In this document: positions 9,709-24,900 of the stretch, piece after piece
Layout of the letters: each line of letters begins with the position of its first letter
Position numbering within the stretch: position 1 is the first letter of the stretch
Assembly (NCBI GenBank): GCA_907163375.1
Contig: CAJQUW010008930.1
Span: 1 to 64,000 of the forward strand
Reading direction: 5' to 3'
DNA length: 64,000 bases
Source: Prostheceraeus crozeri
Lineage: Eukaryota; Platyhelminthes; Polycladida; Euryleptidae
Translations under genes and position numbers: made by a program
The notes under the pieces: generated by a model
Told to the model about the DNA's origin: nothing
Seen by the model: only the letters and a program-made list of their open reading frames with translations
Databases searched by the model: none

Positions 9709-9954
9709 TTAAGCTGTGTATGAAAATGTGCCATAATGAAGGTGATTCTCTCGGCGAATTCGTCTTCTCCTCTCATAATATGACATTATCCGTTTGTAGA
9801 TAACAGCTACTATAATAACTGCCATCAATGCCAGAACCGCCATCGTAATGAGAGTGATGCGAGGTCCAAAGTCTTCTAGCATTAATGTGACATATATTGG
9901 ACCAACCAAGCGGGCCAAACTTCCATGAGCTGTGTAAATACCCATCCAAGCTCC
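9709..9954 (-). CDS. MFSD8: MFSD8 final coding exon (helices 11-12, stop)
   Basis: The acceptor is TTGATTTCAG|GGAGC. It codes GAWMGIYTAHGSLARLVGPI, a last helix (LITMAVLALMAVIIVAVIY) and a basic cytosolic tail (YKRIMSYYERRRRIRR), then a stop. YKRL followed by a basic tail is also how vertebrate MFSD8 ends. No convincing polyadenylation signal is seen close downstream. Confidence 0.88.
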   Translation of the reverse strand, partial: GAWMGIYTAHGSLARLVGPIYVTLMLEDFGPRITLITMAVLALMAVIIVAVIYKRIMSYYERRRRIRRENHLHYGTFSYTA

Positions 9955-12900
9955 CTGAAATCAAAGGAGCATATTGCAAATAGATTATCAAATTTTGAGG
10001 TGCAGTTCAGTTGAAAAATGGGAACGGACTGCCATTTCATCACAAGAAATTATCAGAATGTCTCAGTCAAATCCCTCAAAATAATGCCCTACACACAATC
10101 CTATCCGAGATGATCTTGAATACACCTACCAGCGTATAGGCATTCTGGGCGAGTGAATACAGCACTTGGTTAACTTATCAGTGACAAATTGACTACAAAA
10201 GGCAAAATCGCGCACTTTTGAAGTTCCCTTAAAAGTGAAATGTAGGCCCATATCCTGTTATTGCTGTATCGTTCATATTTTTCTCTATTGATAGTGAATA
10301 AAATTACAGATGTTGTGCTTGGTTTAAATGCCAGCTGAAAGGTATTATTCCTTCATATGATGAAATGGGAAGACAATTCATGGAGCAGCTTTTTTGAATA
10401 AAAATTTCCTCGAAAAATGTAACAAGGTGCTATCTTTGGATCACCAATGTAACACACATCGGTGCCAAGCTCTGAAGTTACAGGGAAATTCAGAGTCTGT
10501 TTTCAAACTGCATGTAAGCATCAAAGGTGTGTAATTTTACGCACTGTTCAGAACCCTAGTCCGTTAAGTTTGAAGCACATGATAGCTTCAAGAGGAATTT
10601 TAATTCATATCTTACCATATTATTTCTAACACAATTTTATTAACCTTATTAAAGGCCCTAAATTACCGCTAAGATGGTGGTTTGAGAAAATTGAAAGCAT
10701 GCAATTTTTTGCTACAAGTTCGGAAAATGTTAGATTTTTCATCATCTTTTATGAATTATAAAAAAGGCCTATTTCAAAAGGATATGCATCTATTCAATAA
10801 GATCTTTAATCGACAAATATGTGAAAATTAGCAGGCAAAAGGAAAAATCTCTGTTTGAAATATTGTGCGTCTCAATCCATAAACGAAAAAAATGCTCAAT
10901 ATTGCAGAAGTTAAATCGTTCTATCAGTCTCTGAGGTACGAGAGAATGAATTATTGTCATCATCGTTCCTTGAAATCCAAAATGATTCATCTCATAGTTT
11001 CACCATATGGCTTGGCTTTGTGAAAAGTGCACGGAAATAATTGAAAGTATACCACACTGCCTCAAAACTTTCATTTTTTCCCTTTGACAATGCAGTTATA
11101 CAAATGATATAAATAACATGATGTTAAAAAAAGAACATCCGGAAATGGTGCCTTGCGCTAATGTCTTCAATGGCTACTGTATTGTTGCATAAAAGTAAAA
11201 TTGTTGACTATCAAATTCATTTACACAACAAAACGACTAAAAACGAAGCTGGGAAATGTTATTGAAGTTATTAGTTTGCATCAGTAAATCCGACATCGAA
11301 TGTCACTATTCGCAAGCAAAAAACACGTTGAGAAACACGCAACTAGTGTGCTTATTTAACACTGCGTGACATGCACTGTAGGCCTACATTTCACTTCATG
11401 TCATATCACAGTCTAATAATTTCATGGGTAGCTGAACAAAGAATGGGTTATCCGATAATCTCTCGAAATCATCCGAAAACTTGGTCGCCAAATCAAAGAT
11501 TACCTGACTATTCAACCAAATGGTAATAATGACTCTGACAAGGCCTCTTAATTATCAGTCATTTAACTTGTAAGGTGTCAGACTATATAGGAGCCATTTT
11601 CTTCATCAAACGCATAATTTCTGAGTTGGCTCGAACATTTTAAAATACACCTAAGTCCGAAATTTCATTCTAGGCCTGCTCCAAAAACTGAAAAGCTATA
11701 ATTGTCAGAAATTGATCAAATATGTTTCAAGACTATTTGCTCTACATCAATGACAGAAAACATATAACGCAATAGAAAAGAGCGTTTGCACATGCTTTGG
11801 ACAGCATTCCACAATTCGTTGGTTGTCTGTTCATTTGCAGAAGTCATTTACATAGTTTACAAGTCAGTTCCTTTACTTGACGGTTTGTAGACAACATGTA
11901 CTAACTGATGACTTAAAAATCTAAATAAAAAGCCCCAGAAATGTCTCGCTGATATGAACGTACCTGTTGAATCGGTCCTAATGCCTTCGCTAACAGTACT
12001 GTTGCAGAGAAGCATGACATAGAAAATCCAGCTCCAATAATAAGAGTTCCGATGAACATTTGTGACATGTGAACCGCTGGTTCAGTAAAGCACCAACGCA
12101 GATTTGAAGGACAACCGCCAAGTTCATTATAGTCTGACGAATTACCATCAGTGCCATTCACCCAACCTGTAACAGAATTGGATTAAATAGAAGGATAAAA
12201 TGCAACCACATCATCACATTACATGAATCTTCCTCCGATAGAGATCTATAGATGAAGGAATTCAAGCAGTTCTTTTTGAGTTTATAAAATTTTACTGCTT
12301 CAATACACATTTCACCGACTGAACGATTGGAGCTTTTTCCGGATTGGTGCAAGGCAAGAGAGTCGATTAAAAGAGTGTTGGTAAATGATGATTCACAAAT
12401 CATGAGAAGTAGCCTCCTTCACAATTCCACGGAAGAATCGACTTCGACATTAAAATTTTTAACTGAAGCTTCAATAATTTTGCTGATATATTGTGTTCAG
12501 CAATGCATAAAATCCTTGAATGAAAATCTTAGTTCTCATCAAAATCAGATGAAATCTAAGAAGTATAGTACTAATTGACAAAAACTTGCGAAAAAATTAA
12601 CATTTTCATTCACATTAAAAAAAACAGTTTGAATGACTATCATAGACACATATTTAAACACTTTGATCATAGGTTACTATGCACTTTTAAATTTGTGAGA
12701 CCAAACTCTTTTAGGTCATGAAGTCTAGTTTTGCTCATTTTTCATATTTTACAAAAATGCCAACTTAAAATAGGAAATATTTTGCGAGCGTTCTTTACGC
12801 TCAGAATACATAAAGTTTATCTACATCGTTTATCTATCATCAAGTTTTATCTGTAGGCATGCATAAAGCTCAAATCTCATATCTTAAGTACATTTTCATC

Positions 12901-15900
12901 TCAATCTGCCAAGGCAATTTATATGCTAATGCTTGATTTTATAAATTCTTACATTGGATTGACATTCTTTTAAATCGTCTCCACTTGCTGACTAATGCCT
13001 AAGTTGACTTAGCTATCTGATGACAAAATTTAGTTTATTCGTTTTTTCTTGAACATTATCTAAAATAGAACTATACGATTCTAAACGACGAGAATCAGGA
13101 GAAAAGGAGAATAGAAAAGCCTTCAAAAAAAGAATGAAACCGGAAAGAGGTAAAATTCTACAGCAACATTGAACTAACGTCATTGCGATTGATTAAGAAA
13201 ATGTCACCGCTGTAGATGATCATGTTCTAAATGTCTAACAAATGCCGCAAGTCTTCTTCAAAGCAATGAAAAAAGTGAAAAGCGAATGTCAGATTCTACG
13301 AGAAAGAAGGGGCACACTTTGACAAACATTCTGAAAACAATTAAGTCAAAGAATATTTCATGCATAACGTCACAAAGAAATAAAATTTATATAAAGGGAT
13401 TGCATCCCGGACAACATCTCATGGCAAGTTCAGGGTCGGAAGTATATGCTCGTCGAACGAACTATACATTGCTAACGCTATGCAGCACATATATTATGAA
13501 TCTGTGGTTTCTGTGTGGGAAGCCGATGCCTTGCCTAACATGCCGATATTGAGATCGGAATCAAAGTTCAGTTCCCCTTGATCTCATGTACCTCATTCAG
13601 CTCGTACCGCCAAAGGATTGTTGTCTCCAAAACCAGTTGTAAATAAAAATTGAAAGACCAGGAGTTAAATCTGCTCGCGAGCATCCGCTACACTTACTTT
13701 TTAGGCTCTTGGCTACTGCACGAATTTCGTCTTATTTTCCATGACATGTACAAAAACAAATGTGAATGTAATGTTCCTGCCAGTGCCTACAAACACAGCT
13801 TCAAAAGTTTTGCGAACACCAAACCTCAAAGAAGATATTGACAAAGAAATTAACGTTTTCCTGACGAAAGACGAGTTGTTGACCGATTTGATTTTATTGT
13901 GTAGTCTTGGTTCACTTGTTGGAAAGTTTATCAACATGCTGAGGAGATACATTGTCAGCAATACATTCTCTGAGACGATTACAAAGAGAATCACGTACTG
14001 AAAAATAAGTAGTATGAGGAATTTTAATAAAAGTATCAAAGATAAAAATATCAGGCCAAACTGCGTAATTGTGATTTTAAGATTCATCCTTAGATCGAAA
14101 TGCTCAGTTTAGCACTCGGTTTTCGTGGCACAAATACCCAATGTTTTAGAATGTTGAAAATGTTCGACTAAGCTTCACAGTGCTGACGCATCCGAAGATG
14201 AGGGATAGAGGTCAGTAATCATTCTGGAATCGATCAAGACGGAAGAAAAATCAGAAAGATCTCACGAAATAGGAAATTAACCAAGGCTATGAATTATCAG
14301 TAATCAGTCTCATGGAAATTACTGCCTAAAACAGTGAGGGAACCCGTTAACGCATCCGTGACCAGGAATCTATAATTTTTCAAATTAGAGTCATCAGTTC
14401 CACTGTTAGAACCGTGTCCGAGCCTATAGCGACCTTTCAAAACAATTTTTCGTCCTCTCAAACTTGACTCATGAACATTCTCATCTCTTCTATTCTGGTT
14501 TTGTGCACGATCGATTTTGATCCAGATTGGTTTACAATCACGTTTATCATTTGACGATGATGGTTAGGATGTGAATTTCACTGACACACACGCATAGATG
14601 AAGTTCTAAATCTCTGACAATTAATCTCTGACATTCAAAATGTTTGAAGAGAGAAGTGTCGAAAAAGTCACGTCTAAGATGATCCGAAGCTTCATTAATC
14701 GCTTTTTTGGACCGATGAAGAAAGAGTATTCACTCTAGACGTATTTCTGCGAGATTCGACGTATTTTTCACGGTTTTTTACTAGCAGGATAAGTTATTCA
14801 TGACAAAAAGAGCAAGTAAAGATGTAAAGAGCAAGTTTCAAAAGCAAGCACGCTGTTGCATGTTTCGAATTGTGAATAAGCATTTTTAATTTTTTAAACA
14901 TTTTCTACCTGTTAATCTGTAAGAACAATCTTGCTTATGTCATGGAATATCTGAATCTTGCACGACTAGGTATATAGCACATTTGCAAGTTTTAAAACCG
15001 TACTCGATATGATTTTGCGTGACAACTTATTCCTCTTCTTCTACAGATCAAACTGACAAAAGATGATAATCATCTATTCATTTCATTATATCATAATTAT
15101 CATTTCAACACCTGGTCATGATTTGATGTCATTTGTAGGGCCTATGCTAGTGATGTCCGAAAGGCCTTAGTTGTACGATGGACAATGAATGAAAGTATAT
15201 ATCTAACGGCTCTCATCTTCACTTATGCTAATATTTTAATTTTCTCTGTAATTTAAATTTAAATTTAGTTTATGATTACATACTTGTCAGTACATAATTG
15301 ATGCTAGAAAATTAAAGTGTTTGATAATTTACAAGGATCAATCAAGTTTTGTCTCATAATTTCTTAAATAATCATCTAAATATCAAACCATGTCAAGAGG
15401 CAATTTTCAAAACTTACATTTCATCACAATAGGATCGAAAGACATATAATATATACAGAACTTGAACATTGTAAAGTGCATTGCATCTTTCAATTTTATG
15501 GAAACTCAGTTTAACCAAAGTAAGTAACACTTTGAGTTTAACAACTGATGTTCAATTGATACGGTTTTGATTCTTCAAGTAATATGGTTAAAACTTGAGA
15601 TTTCATTAAAATTGTCATGCATAGACGCTACTGATACAATTGGATCTCTTCTGATGAGCTTTTTGAAGAACCGGCAGTGGATATTTTCCCATACATGGAC
15701 AGAGTAGCATTAATTGGTGACGCCTACAGACAATTGGTGTCACCATCAATGAGTACTCAAGTGAATTTTCACGGCTTCGAGATTATTTTTTGCAACAATC
15801 TTCATTATGTAATCACTAGCATGTGTCGTCATTTCAGTGTGAGAATTTATTCAAGGTGGTAACACGGTGTTAGCAGCGTGTGTACGATTAGAGCTCAACT

Positions 15901-18900
15901 TCATCGCAACAACTTCCCCGAACGCTTTCGATGAACATAGGAGATATGGTCCAAAATCTAAAAGCATACTGAAATAAAATCATACAGTAGTATCCGCTTA
16001 ATAAGCCCAGCCGCTTACAAACCCCAACTCAGTCCGGTCCAGATTTAACCCATTGTGTTCCTATATGGAAGCCTCCGGTTAATATGCCCACCACTCCGCT
16101 TAATAATCCCAGAATTCTGCAATGTATATGTGGCGGGTCACTGAACTTATCCGTTGATTTCATTCTTTGAACTTGTAATCTTTTCGTAACTCAACTTAAG
16201 TTCTCATGAATTGATAAATCATGAAATTCCTGATGTATTTAGTTCTCCAATTTGAACAAGACAACTGATCGACTTCATTCTTTTTGTAAAGTTTTGTCAC
16301 TGATTGCTGAACGTGCTCATTGCTCAACACACTTATAATATACTTGACATAGGCATACTTCATTGGTGGCCTTTAATGCACTTGAGAGCTCTTGATTCAA
16401 TATTTTTTACATACTGTATCTTTTCATTAATGGAACAGAACCGATTTCCCTTATAATAACAATGTAGTCACAACGAATGAATACAAGTTTTCCCTGAATT
16501 TTGCATTTAATTTGCAACAATTACACAAAATCAATTAGAAATAAAACAACAATGCATGCATTTCACAATACTAGAAGTGCATGAATATTATATGGGTCTG
16601 TAAATATGCACTTTGTATATGTAAAATATATCATTTTGCAAATACTTCGGTTAATAAGCCTAGATATACCCGATCCCGTGGTAGGCTTATTAAGCGGACA
16701 CTGCTGTACATCATATATAACGAACAATATGCGCTCTTCCCAATTTAAACAGCAAACTTGATGAATTCGTAACAAGACTGCACCAACGGTTCACCTTTTT
16801 TACCCCTTGACCCAGTAAGCCTACCATCGTTAGTCTACGATGTCGTGACAGCATGAATTGAGATTGACATGTATTTCGTGAAGTCCGTTGCAGTCACAAG
16901 TCGGACAACCGCGAAAGAAGATCAGTTACCTTTCTCGTTTCAACTACAACGTTCTAACAACATCTCCGGTCCATGTTCTCTGGAATCTGGATGGAACCGG
17001 CAGGATTACAATCAGCAATGCAACGTTAATAGACAACTGGGTTGAGGACCATTTTTCATCTACACACAGGAGCAGCTTTTTCCCTTTACCTCTTCGTGGC
17101 ACGGTAGGGATGAGACATGACAAAGTTGAAACTCACGGATATGCGCCTTCTCTCCAGTCATTGGGACGTAGCCAATCAATCCAATAAGCAGAAATATACA
17201 TCCGCCGAGAATGATGCCCTTTTCAAAATGCCTGAAGCTGAAAAGAAGGAAAGACTGATCTCTTACATCCAGAAAACGAAATGAGCAGATTGAATTTTTA
17301 ATGCGTAGGCCTATATCATTTTCACATACCCTGGAGCCAAAAATCTCTTATTTACCAAATTTTCAGGAGCGGAAAGCATACATTGGGCCCTATATTGCGA
17401 AATTTTGGATTTCATGTCTTCCTGTAAATGGAGCGTACATCACAGTCACATTACTGTATCTCCTGTTGGGCATAGCGATTGTAACTCATTTAAACGACCT
17501 CAAAGCAATATTTACTTTGATGCGTTTGTCCTACAACATTCACAACTTTCTAATCAACAAGAATCGAGTTTTTACTTAGATTCAAAGCACGAGCGTGAAT
17601 TTTTATTTTGTAATCACTCTGTAATATGGTTTGCTGGTCCAACGGTTGCAGGTAAAAAAATTGAAACAGCAGGAAGAATGTTATTCATAATTTTTGCCAA
17701 TGTAGACATGCATTACAAACTGATTAAAAGTCATCATATCGAAATGTTAAACCTGACATAGATTTATCATGAAAATGTCGAGAAGTCATTTCGACGTCAT
17801 TTGTGAGAAGTGGGTTGCAACGTCGTGAAATTGTCAATTTCAAGGAGATAAATTCGTCGGATTGACCCTCTCCATTGTCAGACATCAGCTAATTGATAAT
17901 CTTTAAGTTGTGGTTTACTAGAATGAGAAATTGCCCACCAATCTGTGGGACAATAACTCAATGTGTAAAATCATGATGAAGAGATCAGTGAAATGTGCAA
18001 ACGCATGGTTCAATCCTTGACCGATCGAGTGGCATCTATCATTGACGCAAAAGGCATGCCTACAAGATCTTGATATCTAAGTTGGTGATCAACTTAATCT
18101 TGATGTTATTTTTTGCTGTAGCAATGTCTTTTTTAAAGTTTCTGTTGAAGCTGTCTGGAGTCTAAGCGGTTATAATTAGCTTGACAATAAAAACATTAAA
18201 ATGCACGTTGACTGTTACTTGTTGTAAGACTTTTTACTGCAGATGGTTTCTGATAATATTCTTTTAGCGAACGTCTCCAAGTCACGCACCCTGATGGCGG
18301 TGTAATATCACTGATGTTTGCACACCACGAGGTGATGTTGTAGACAACCTGTCTCATATTTGTTAGTCAATAACAGTTCAAGTCATCACTTCAGGTTGAA
18401 GATTTGACATTTAAATGCTTCTTTCTCTGTAATGTTTAGCATTTCTCGTGAATAATCGATGAGTATGACATTTCAGGGTAATTTGGATTTGGAAGCATTA
18501 AAGAAACAGAATATACATCGACAATCCGGCACAGATCGAAGAGGTTAACCGGCAGACTAATTCCCAAATACTGAGTTGCATCCTCGGTTGAAAAATGCGA
18601 ATATACCTGAATTCATTTCATCCAATATGAGGAATCATCAGTAGGCCTATTTCACATCCTTCATGCACAACTCCCTATTAAAACTTATAGCCGTTATCGG
18701 GCAAATTTGAGATGCGTAATTAGCACCTGTTGTTCTTTAACAAATACTACTTTTGATAGAATACATTTCACCTACATTAGTGATGTTTTGAGGATGCCAC
18801 TAAATATTTAGATGACATGCCAGTAGTGCTAAAAGCATTGATTAGTGATTGATCGCTTAGACGAAACGTCAGTAGCATTTTTGAAGTATTATCTAATGAA

Positions 18901-21900
18901 TTATACTAATTGCACAGACCCATGCCTGCTTAATGTCGATTGAACCTGGAAAATAACTCCAACATGAAATTACCTCTTTCCAATGGCACGAATGGTCAGG
19001 GCGGTGGTAATGGTTATGCACCCGACACCTGCCCAGATGATGCCGTTGAAAATCACTGCATTATCACGATGCCAGCCAAATTCGTACATTGTCAGCGGAG
19101 TGGCCATACTGGAAAAATGAGAGGTCAGATTGAAAGGGGCACCGTAGTTATCGTGTGATCCATATGACACTCAAACGCAAAATTATGATGAAGAATAAAA
19201 TGTCAGCTATAAACCGAAGGAGCAAGCATAAGCTGATACCGAAATCGTTGCATATTGATGCATATGACCATTATGCCTTGCTTGCTTTGCTCAGATGCAT
19301 ATTTGAATTGACAGGAGCATACTTGTTCAGTTATTTTCGGCAACTATTTGATCGTACTGACTTAAGTGTTGTCAAATTCGGATTTTTTACATTTGTGATA
19401 CTCACAATAATTTCTATAGTACTACAATTTATTACGTAGCCAGATAATCAAGCAGAAGCGGGCATACTCCTTCTACGATTTCAGATTCTTACGTTTCCGC
19501 CGTGGCGAAAGTGAAAAAGGAAATGAAACAAATGACATTCATTGACCAGATCAGCAGATAATCAGGCTTTATCTCAGTGTCAGTTGTCTGCAACGCCTCA
19601 TGCAAGTCGGGATCCTCATCTGTTCTATGAGGATCAACAGATCCTCCGTGGATAGATTCAGGAGGCGATGAAGGAACATCAGGTACACCATGCTCATTGA
19701 AGAATAAGCGGACGATAACAAAATTGATGATTGCTACAAAACAAAGCAGTTCAGGCACAATGAATGAGTAAAACATTGCTATGTACTGATAAATGAAGAA
19801 TTTTTGCAAAACTTTGTACAAATTAATATTCATATTGAGGAAATGAGTTAAAGTTCATCACTATCATTCAAATAAAACTCGTTAATTCGGGTCAGATTAA
19901 GCAGTCGGATACCGATTAAGCAAGACCATGGTTGGATCTCTTGCACATAAATGTTAGCTGATTAATTGTGACTTTCGATAATGATGACCTAAATGCCTGG
20001 CTTTTATGGTTTCATGTCATTTGTGGCCTGAATGAGCATTGACTGTGTTTCCATCCGCATGTGATTTCTACTTTAATATTATAAGAGATCATTTTTAACA
20101 CTTTGACATAATCGAATCAAGACACGACACGGTCAAAAAAATTCGAAGGATCCAGGAAACGGAAGATACCAAAGTTAAACAACTACCCTAGTGGAGAATC
20201 CTGTAAATAATTAGGTAATTAAAAGTCATGAACGAATGAATATAAATTAATACTAACAACATAGAGTAACCTACTCCAGTATAGAGTAGTGACTGAAATA
20301 CGCATAAAGGCTAGTCGACTCAACTGAAGACGGTAAGGGAAATAAATTAATACTTATAAACAATTTCATTTTACCATATAAGAACTGAAATAAGAGTTCG
20401 TCATGGACCTGACGAGAAGCTAACTTTAAAATAACAAAAGGTGAAAATAAGAAACCTAAAAACCAAAATTAAGTTTGCTATGTATGGAGTCATCAGGGAG
20501 GAACCATATGGCTGTATGAAGAGCAGAGAAGCGAACACATGCTATACTTGAAATGGTTTTGTGCATTACTGCTGTATGAACTGCACAGGCTGTTCTGCAT
20601 GAACTGACGCATGCAGATGATTTGCTTGGTCTTTCGGCAGATTTGCTTGATTTCATTCTCAATGTCACGGAAATTGAAATGTCTTGACGTCTGACGTATG
20701 TAGCTGTCATGACACAGCTTACAAGTAAACCGATATACTAAATATTTGCCAGAGCAAGCAAACTATACCCCAAGAGAAACGATCACAGACTTCACAATTG
20801 TCGCGTTTCCTCTTTTCATTGCGTCTGAGACATTGTTTGAGACTATAGGCAGGCTAGCTTCCCAATTTTATCGGCAAATCATAATTCCTGATGATTTCAT
20901 TGATTCTCTTCGTACAGCTATCATTGATAGATTTCATCGAGAAGAGGACTTTCGCTTTCTTAATGTTCTCAAAATGCCTTTTCACCCTTTTAGTGTTGAG
21001 GTTCACATTTTGGAAACCATTTCTATCCAGCCACTTCTTGACTCTTTATAAAACCGCTTCTTCGTTTCTCTTGCTTGAGCATCTATTTTTCACATTGACG
21101 ATATAATTATTTACAAAATCACATTTTACATGACGAGGAAGCCAGCTGTCTCTTCTCAAAGTAATGTCAGAGTGACATGGTTTGGAATACCATTCATAGT
21201 CAGTATTATTTTCAATCATCCTTATCTGAAATATATATATAAAATATTCTGAAATATCCGTTCGTCTCGTTCTACCGGACCTATCAAAATATCGTCTATG
21301 TACCTTTTGTATATGTCGAGGTTAAAACCAAATCATTGCCACATGGTATTTAGGGCCAGGGATTCAACTTTGAGCATAATAATAATTGCAAAAGTCGGAG
21401 CAAAGTGCACACTCACAGGGCAGTCCTTAATCTGCAGATAGATTGTTGTTGTATCTTATTTCGTAATTGTAACAAATAAACGTCAAACATCGTCGCCTTT
21501 GTTGTACCTTTGTTTTCTGTCCTGTGCCAGTTTCCATCAGCAAATTCCATGACAGCCTTTATGCCGTAGTTTACAGGAATACTCGTGTAGTAAAGGCTGA
21601 CAACGTCTAGAGATATGAAACTATAGTCATCTGTCAGACTCTCTCTTTGACATTCGTTCAGAGTTTCGATCAACTGACTCGGGTTGGTAGGCTAATATTA
21701 GATGGAACTAATTTAGCCAGTTGAGTCAAAATCGTGCTCGCAAATCAAAGAGTGGAACGAAACTGGTTGGTTCCCACATGAAATAAGTTTTCCTACGTCT
21801 TTCGTCGGCAAATGTGAAGCTGTTATGTTCCTTACCATTCTATAAGCCCGGGCTTCGATACTTTTCTGCTTGCTCTTATTTAGGAGTTTGTAAGAAGTAT

Positions 21901-24900
21901 CTTGCAAAATACTTTCATTCCGCTCAATAAAATTACTTTTGTTCGCAATGAGTAATTTGTATTAAGGTCTAGGCAGTCTTAAACTTAATGCTTTGATGAG
22001 CCTGCCAATGCTTACCATTGATTACTAACAATGCTAATTCCATAGAGCCAACTGACTTTGGCAGCGCATTTATGATTTTCTATTTTCATGCAGGCCTACT
22101 TTGTAGACTAAAGTCAATTCAGTAGCGCAATGCCAGGCATAAATAGAATGTCATCATGGTAAGAAGAGATTTATCGATTTAATATCAGATTTAAATAACT
22201 TTTATCAGTTTGTAAGAAAAAACTGGAATGTTGAGGAACGCTAACAATGGAATTTGGCACACTGTTCTCTTTTGAGCCTCATAGCCCTGAGCTCTATTCA
22301 TGGTCGGAGAAAAAAGATATCTTCAGAGGTTTTAGTGGAAAGCGAAGTATCGGTAAAAGCAATGAATTACAATTTTGCCTAAACATCTTATTTTCACTAT
22401 CAGGGTTGGAACCGGCCGCCATTCCATCCCCAAACGGCTGATTTGGGCTACAGCGGCCGTCAAAATCCATGTCGATTCCAACCCTGTGTGCTACAGTATT
22501 CAGCCAATAAAAAAATTTGATTTGCGTAATTGTAGGGACACCCGGAAACGAGGAATTATCTGACAAACAGACGTTATTATTGTGATTATTCGATAGTAAT
22601 CAGAATTCGAGATTTTGATTTCTAGTTTATCAGCGACCCATTTTTGGTCACGACCCTGTCACTGGGAAAGGCGACTTTAGACTACCAACATGGCAATCAA
22701 TTGCATTGTTGTAGGTTCTACTTAGTTAATTGTATGTGTTGAGCTATCACGCAACCGGTAGGATTGAGGTGGAGGGAAGGGGGTCTTCAAGAACTTACAC
22801 ACAGATGGAGAGTATTCGAAAGAGCTGATATTTCAGCGCACGAACTAAATGGATGGTCCTTACGGCAACCCTTTAATCACAAGTGATACACGAGCGTGTC
22901 GATGCTGAGTGAGGTTCAGAAAGGAAGGGCTTAGACCTGCGACTGTGTCCGTTTCGAAACGGAGAATTTGATGAAGTCTGAAAGTGTTGCATGATGATCT
23001 GAGGAGACCCATGAAAATAGCAAAGCAAAACTTACTAAATATAACTCCCAGCCATGCCGGAGAAGTGTACATATTCAAATGAAAGCCGGTAGCTTCCACA
23101 GGTCCTGGATCACCAAACGGCACAAATGCTGCTTGCACGGCTGGGCCGATTGCATATCCAAACGCTGGGAAAGCTATGAGTTGAGCAGTGACCGGTGTTC
23201 GCTCTCTTAAACTCGTCGCCTTCACAGCAAAAGCACGAATGACAGCCAAAGTGCCAGATCCAATTCCAGTAATAATTCTTGAGACGATCATCCAGTATTT
23301 GGCGTTGAACCCGAAATCTTGCAAATATGCCCATAATATGTAGCCAAGGAGCTGGAACACTAAACCAATGTACAAAGGAACACAAGCTTTTCCCACCCGA
23401 CGATAGATAACCCCCAAAATTGGAGCAGCGACGAATTGTCCGAAACTGTAAGACCCAACGACGAAACCGAGAAAGGTGGGAGTTACCAGCGGATCCATCT
23501 GAAAGAGAAACATTATTAATCGCAGGGAATACCCATGACCAAAGATATCACATGATTGACATTATTAGGAAGGCTTGGGATAGCCACGGATCCGAAATGT
23601 ATGAATTCATCGTTTTTTACTATATAATTCTCAGGGTCGTCTATGGAACAATTATTTATTGCCAAGCCACACGGTACTGATCAATTATCGGCCCGTGGTA
23701 ATTCCCGCGTCCACGGTCTTTGAAGAAATAAATTTTCAACAGCTGCGTGTGTCAGTCGTCTGTACAATATACAGGGTGTTCACGATCTTCTGGCGGATTT
23801 TCATAGGTTATCATTGAGGCTCTAGCTCTTGTGCTTTTACACTTTAGTGATCAAAAGTCGTATACTGCGTTGCAATATTATCTAAAAATCTACAAAAGGT
23901 GTTCCACATGACCTCAATCACAGAGTATGCAAAGATAGCAACACCTAATAAATGATTGATAAGCACGAGATATAACATCTGCATGGTTATGTTGTCCAAT
24001 AGAAAGATCAGTTTCTGTCTCAATTCGTTCTAAGTTTTTGGACGGGGGTTTTTGTAGAGATCATTTCGTATTTGACCCCATAGCCAAAAATCCAACACTT
24101 ACAAGTCTGGACTTATTGGAGGCCAGGAAATAGGCCCACCCTGACCAATCCAGCGATTATCTAATTTCGAATTGAGGAGTTGTCGTACTTCAAGTGCCCA
24201 ATGTGGTGGTGCCCCGTCCTGTTGATATCACCGAGTTCGATTTTGTCGCTGTGTCATAATTGGTAGCACTTTGCTCAACAGGATGTCTTTGCACTGTTTT
24301 GCAATTACTGTTCCTTCTATCACTGGGTAAGTAATCCCATCGTGAGGTGAGACCATGGCCCAACAGACTATGGAAGGTGACCGCATCAATCAAATGAGGG
24401 TTTACACGAAACGACATGAGAGCATACACGAAACGGCTGTGTCGGTTGATACTCCCATTTAGATGGAATGTTGCCTAATCACAGAAATTGATATTAGAGA
24501 TGAAATTAGGATCCTGGATGTAGCGTTCAATCATCAAGCGACAACATTGAAGTCGATTAGGATTATCTTCTGGCTTCAATTATTGTACAACAGTATGCTT
24601 CTAATGCTTGATGCCCACTTCCTTCAGTACTTTGCTCACGGATGCCAGAGCAAGCCCGACTTCTTGAGCAACCTTACTTTGCGAATTACTTGGATCATCT
24701 TCGAAGGCTGCAATGACCGCTGCCCTCCTGTTAATCGAAAGTCTCCGCGCACTGTGGTCACCTATTCGTTTCTTCGGAGCACTAGAGAGGGATCCCGTGA
24801 ATCTCCTTTTCAAATTAAGCAATGTTCCTGCTGGAGGGGGTTCTTTGTCGAACTGTCCACTAAACAGACGCATAGCCTTCTCACAGTCATATGTTGCTGC

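Noticed and set aside
13286-14087. Host exons in the 13.3-14.1 kb frames of MFSD8 intron 6
   Set aside because: Several frames overlap on both strands with no conserved motif or consistent splice edges.
22294-22566. Overlapping open frames on both strands around 22.25-22.57 kb
   Set aside because: They follow from the low stop density of the GC-richer hairpin at 22401-22486, and no protein family fits.
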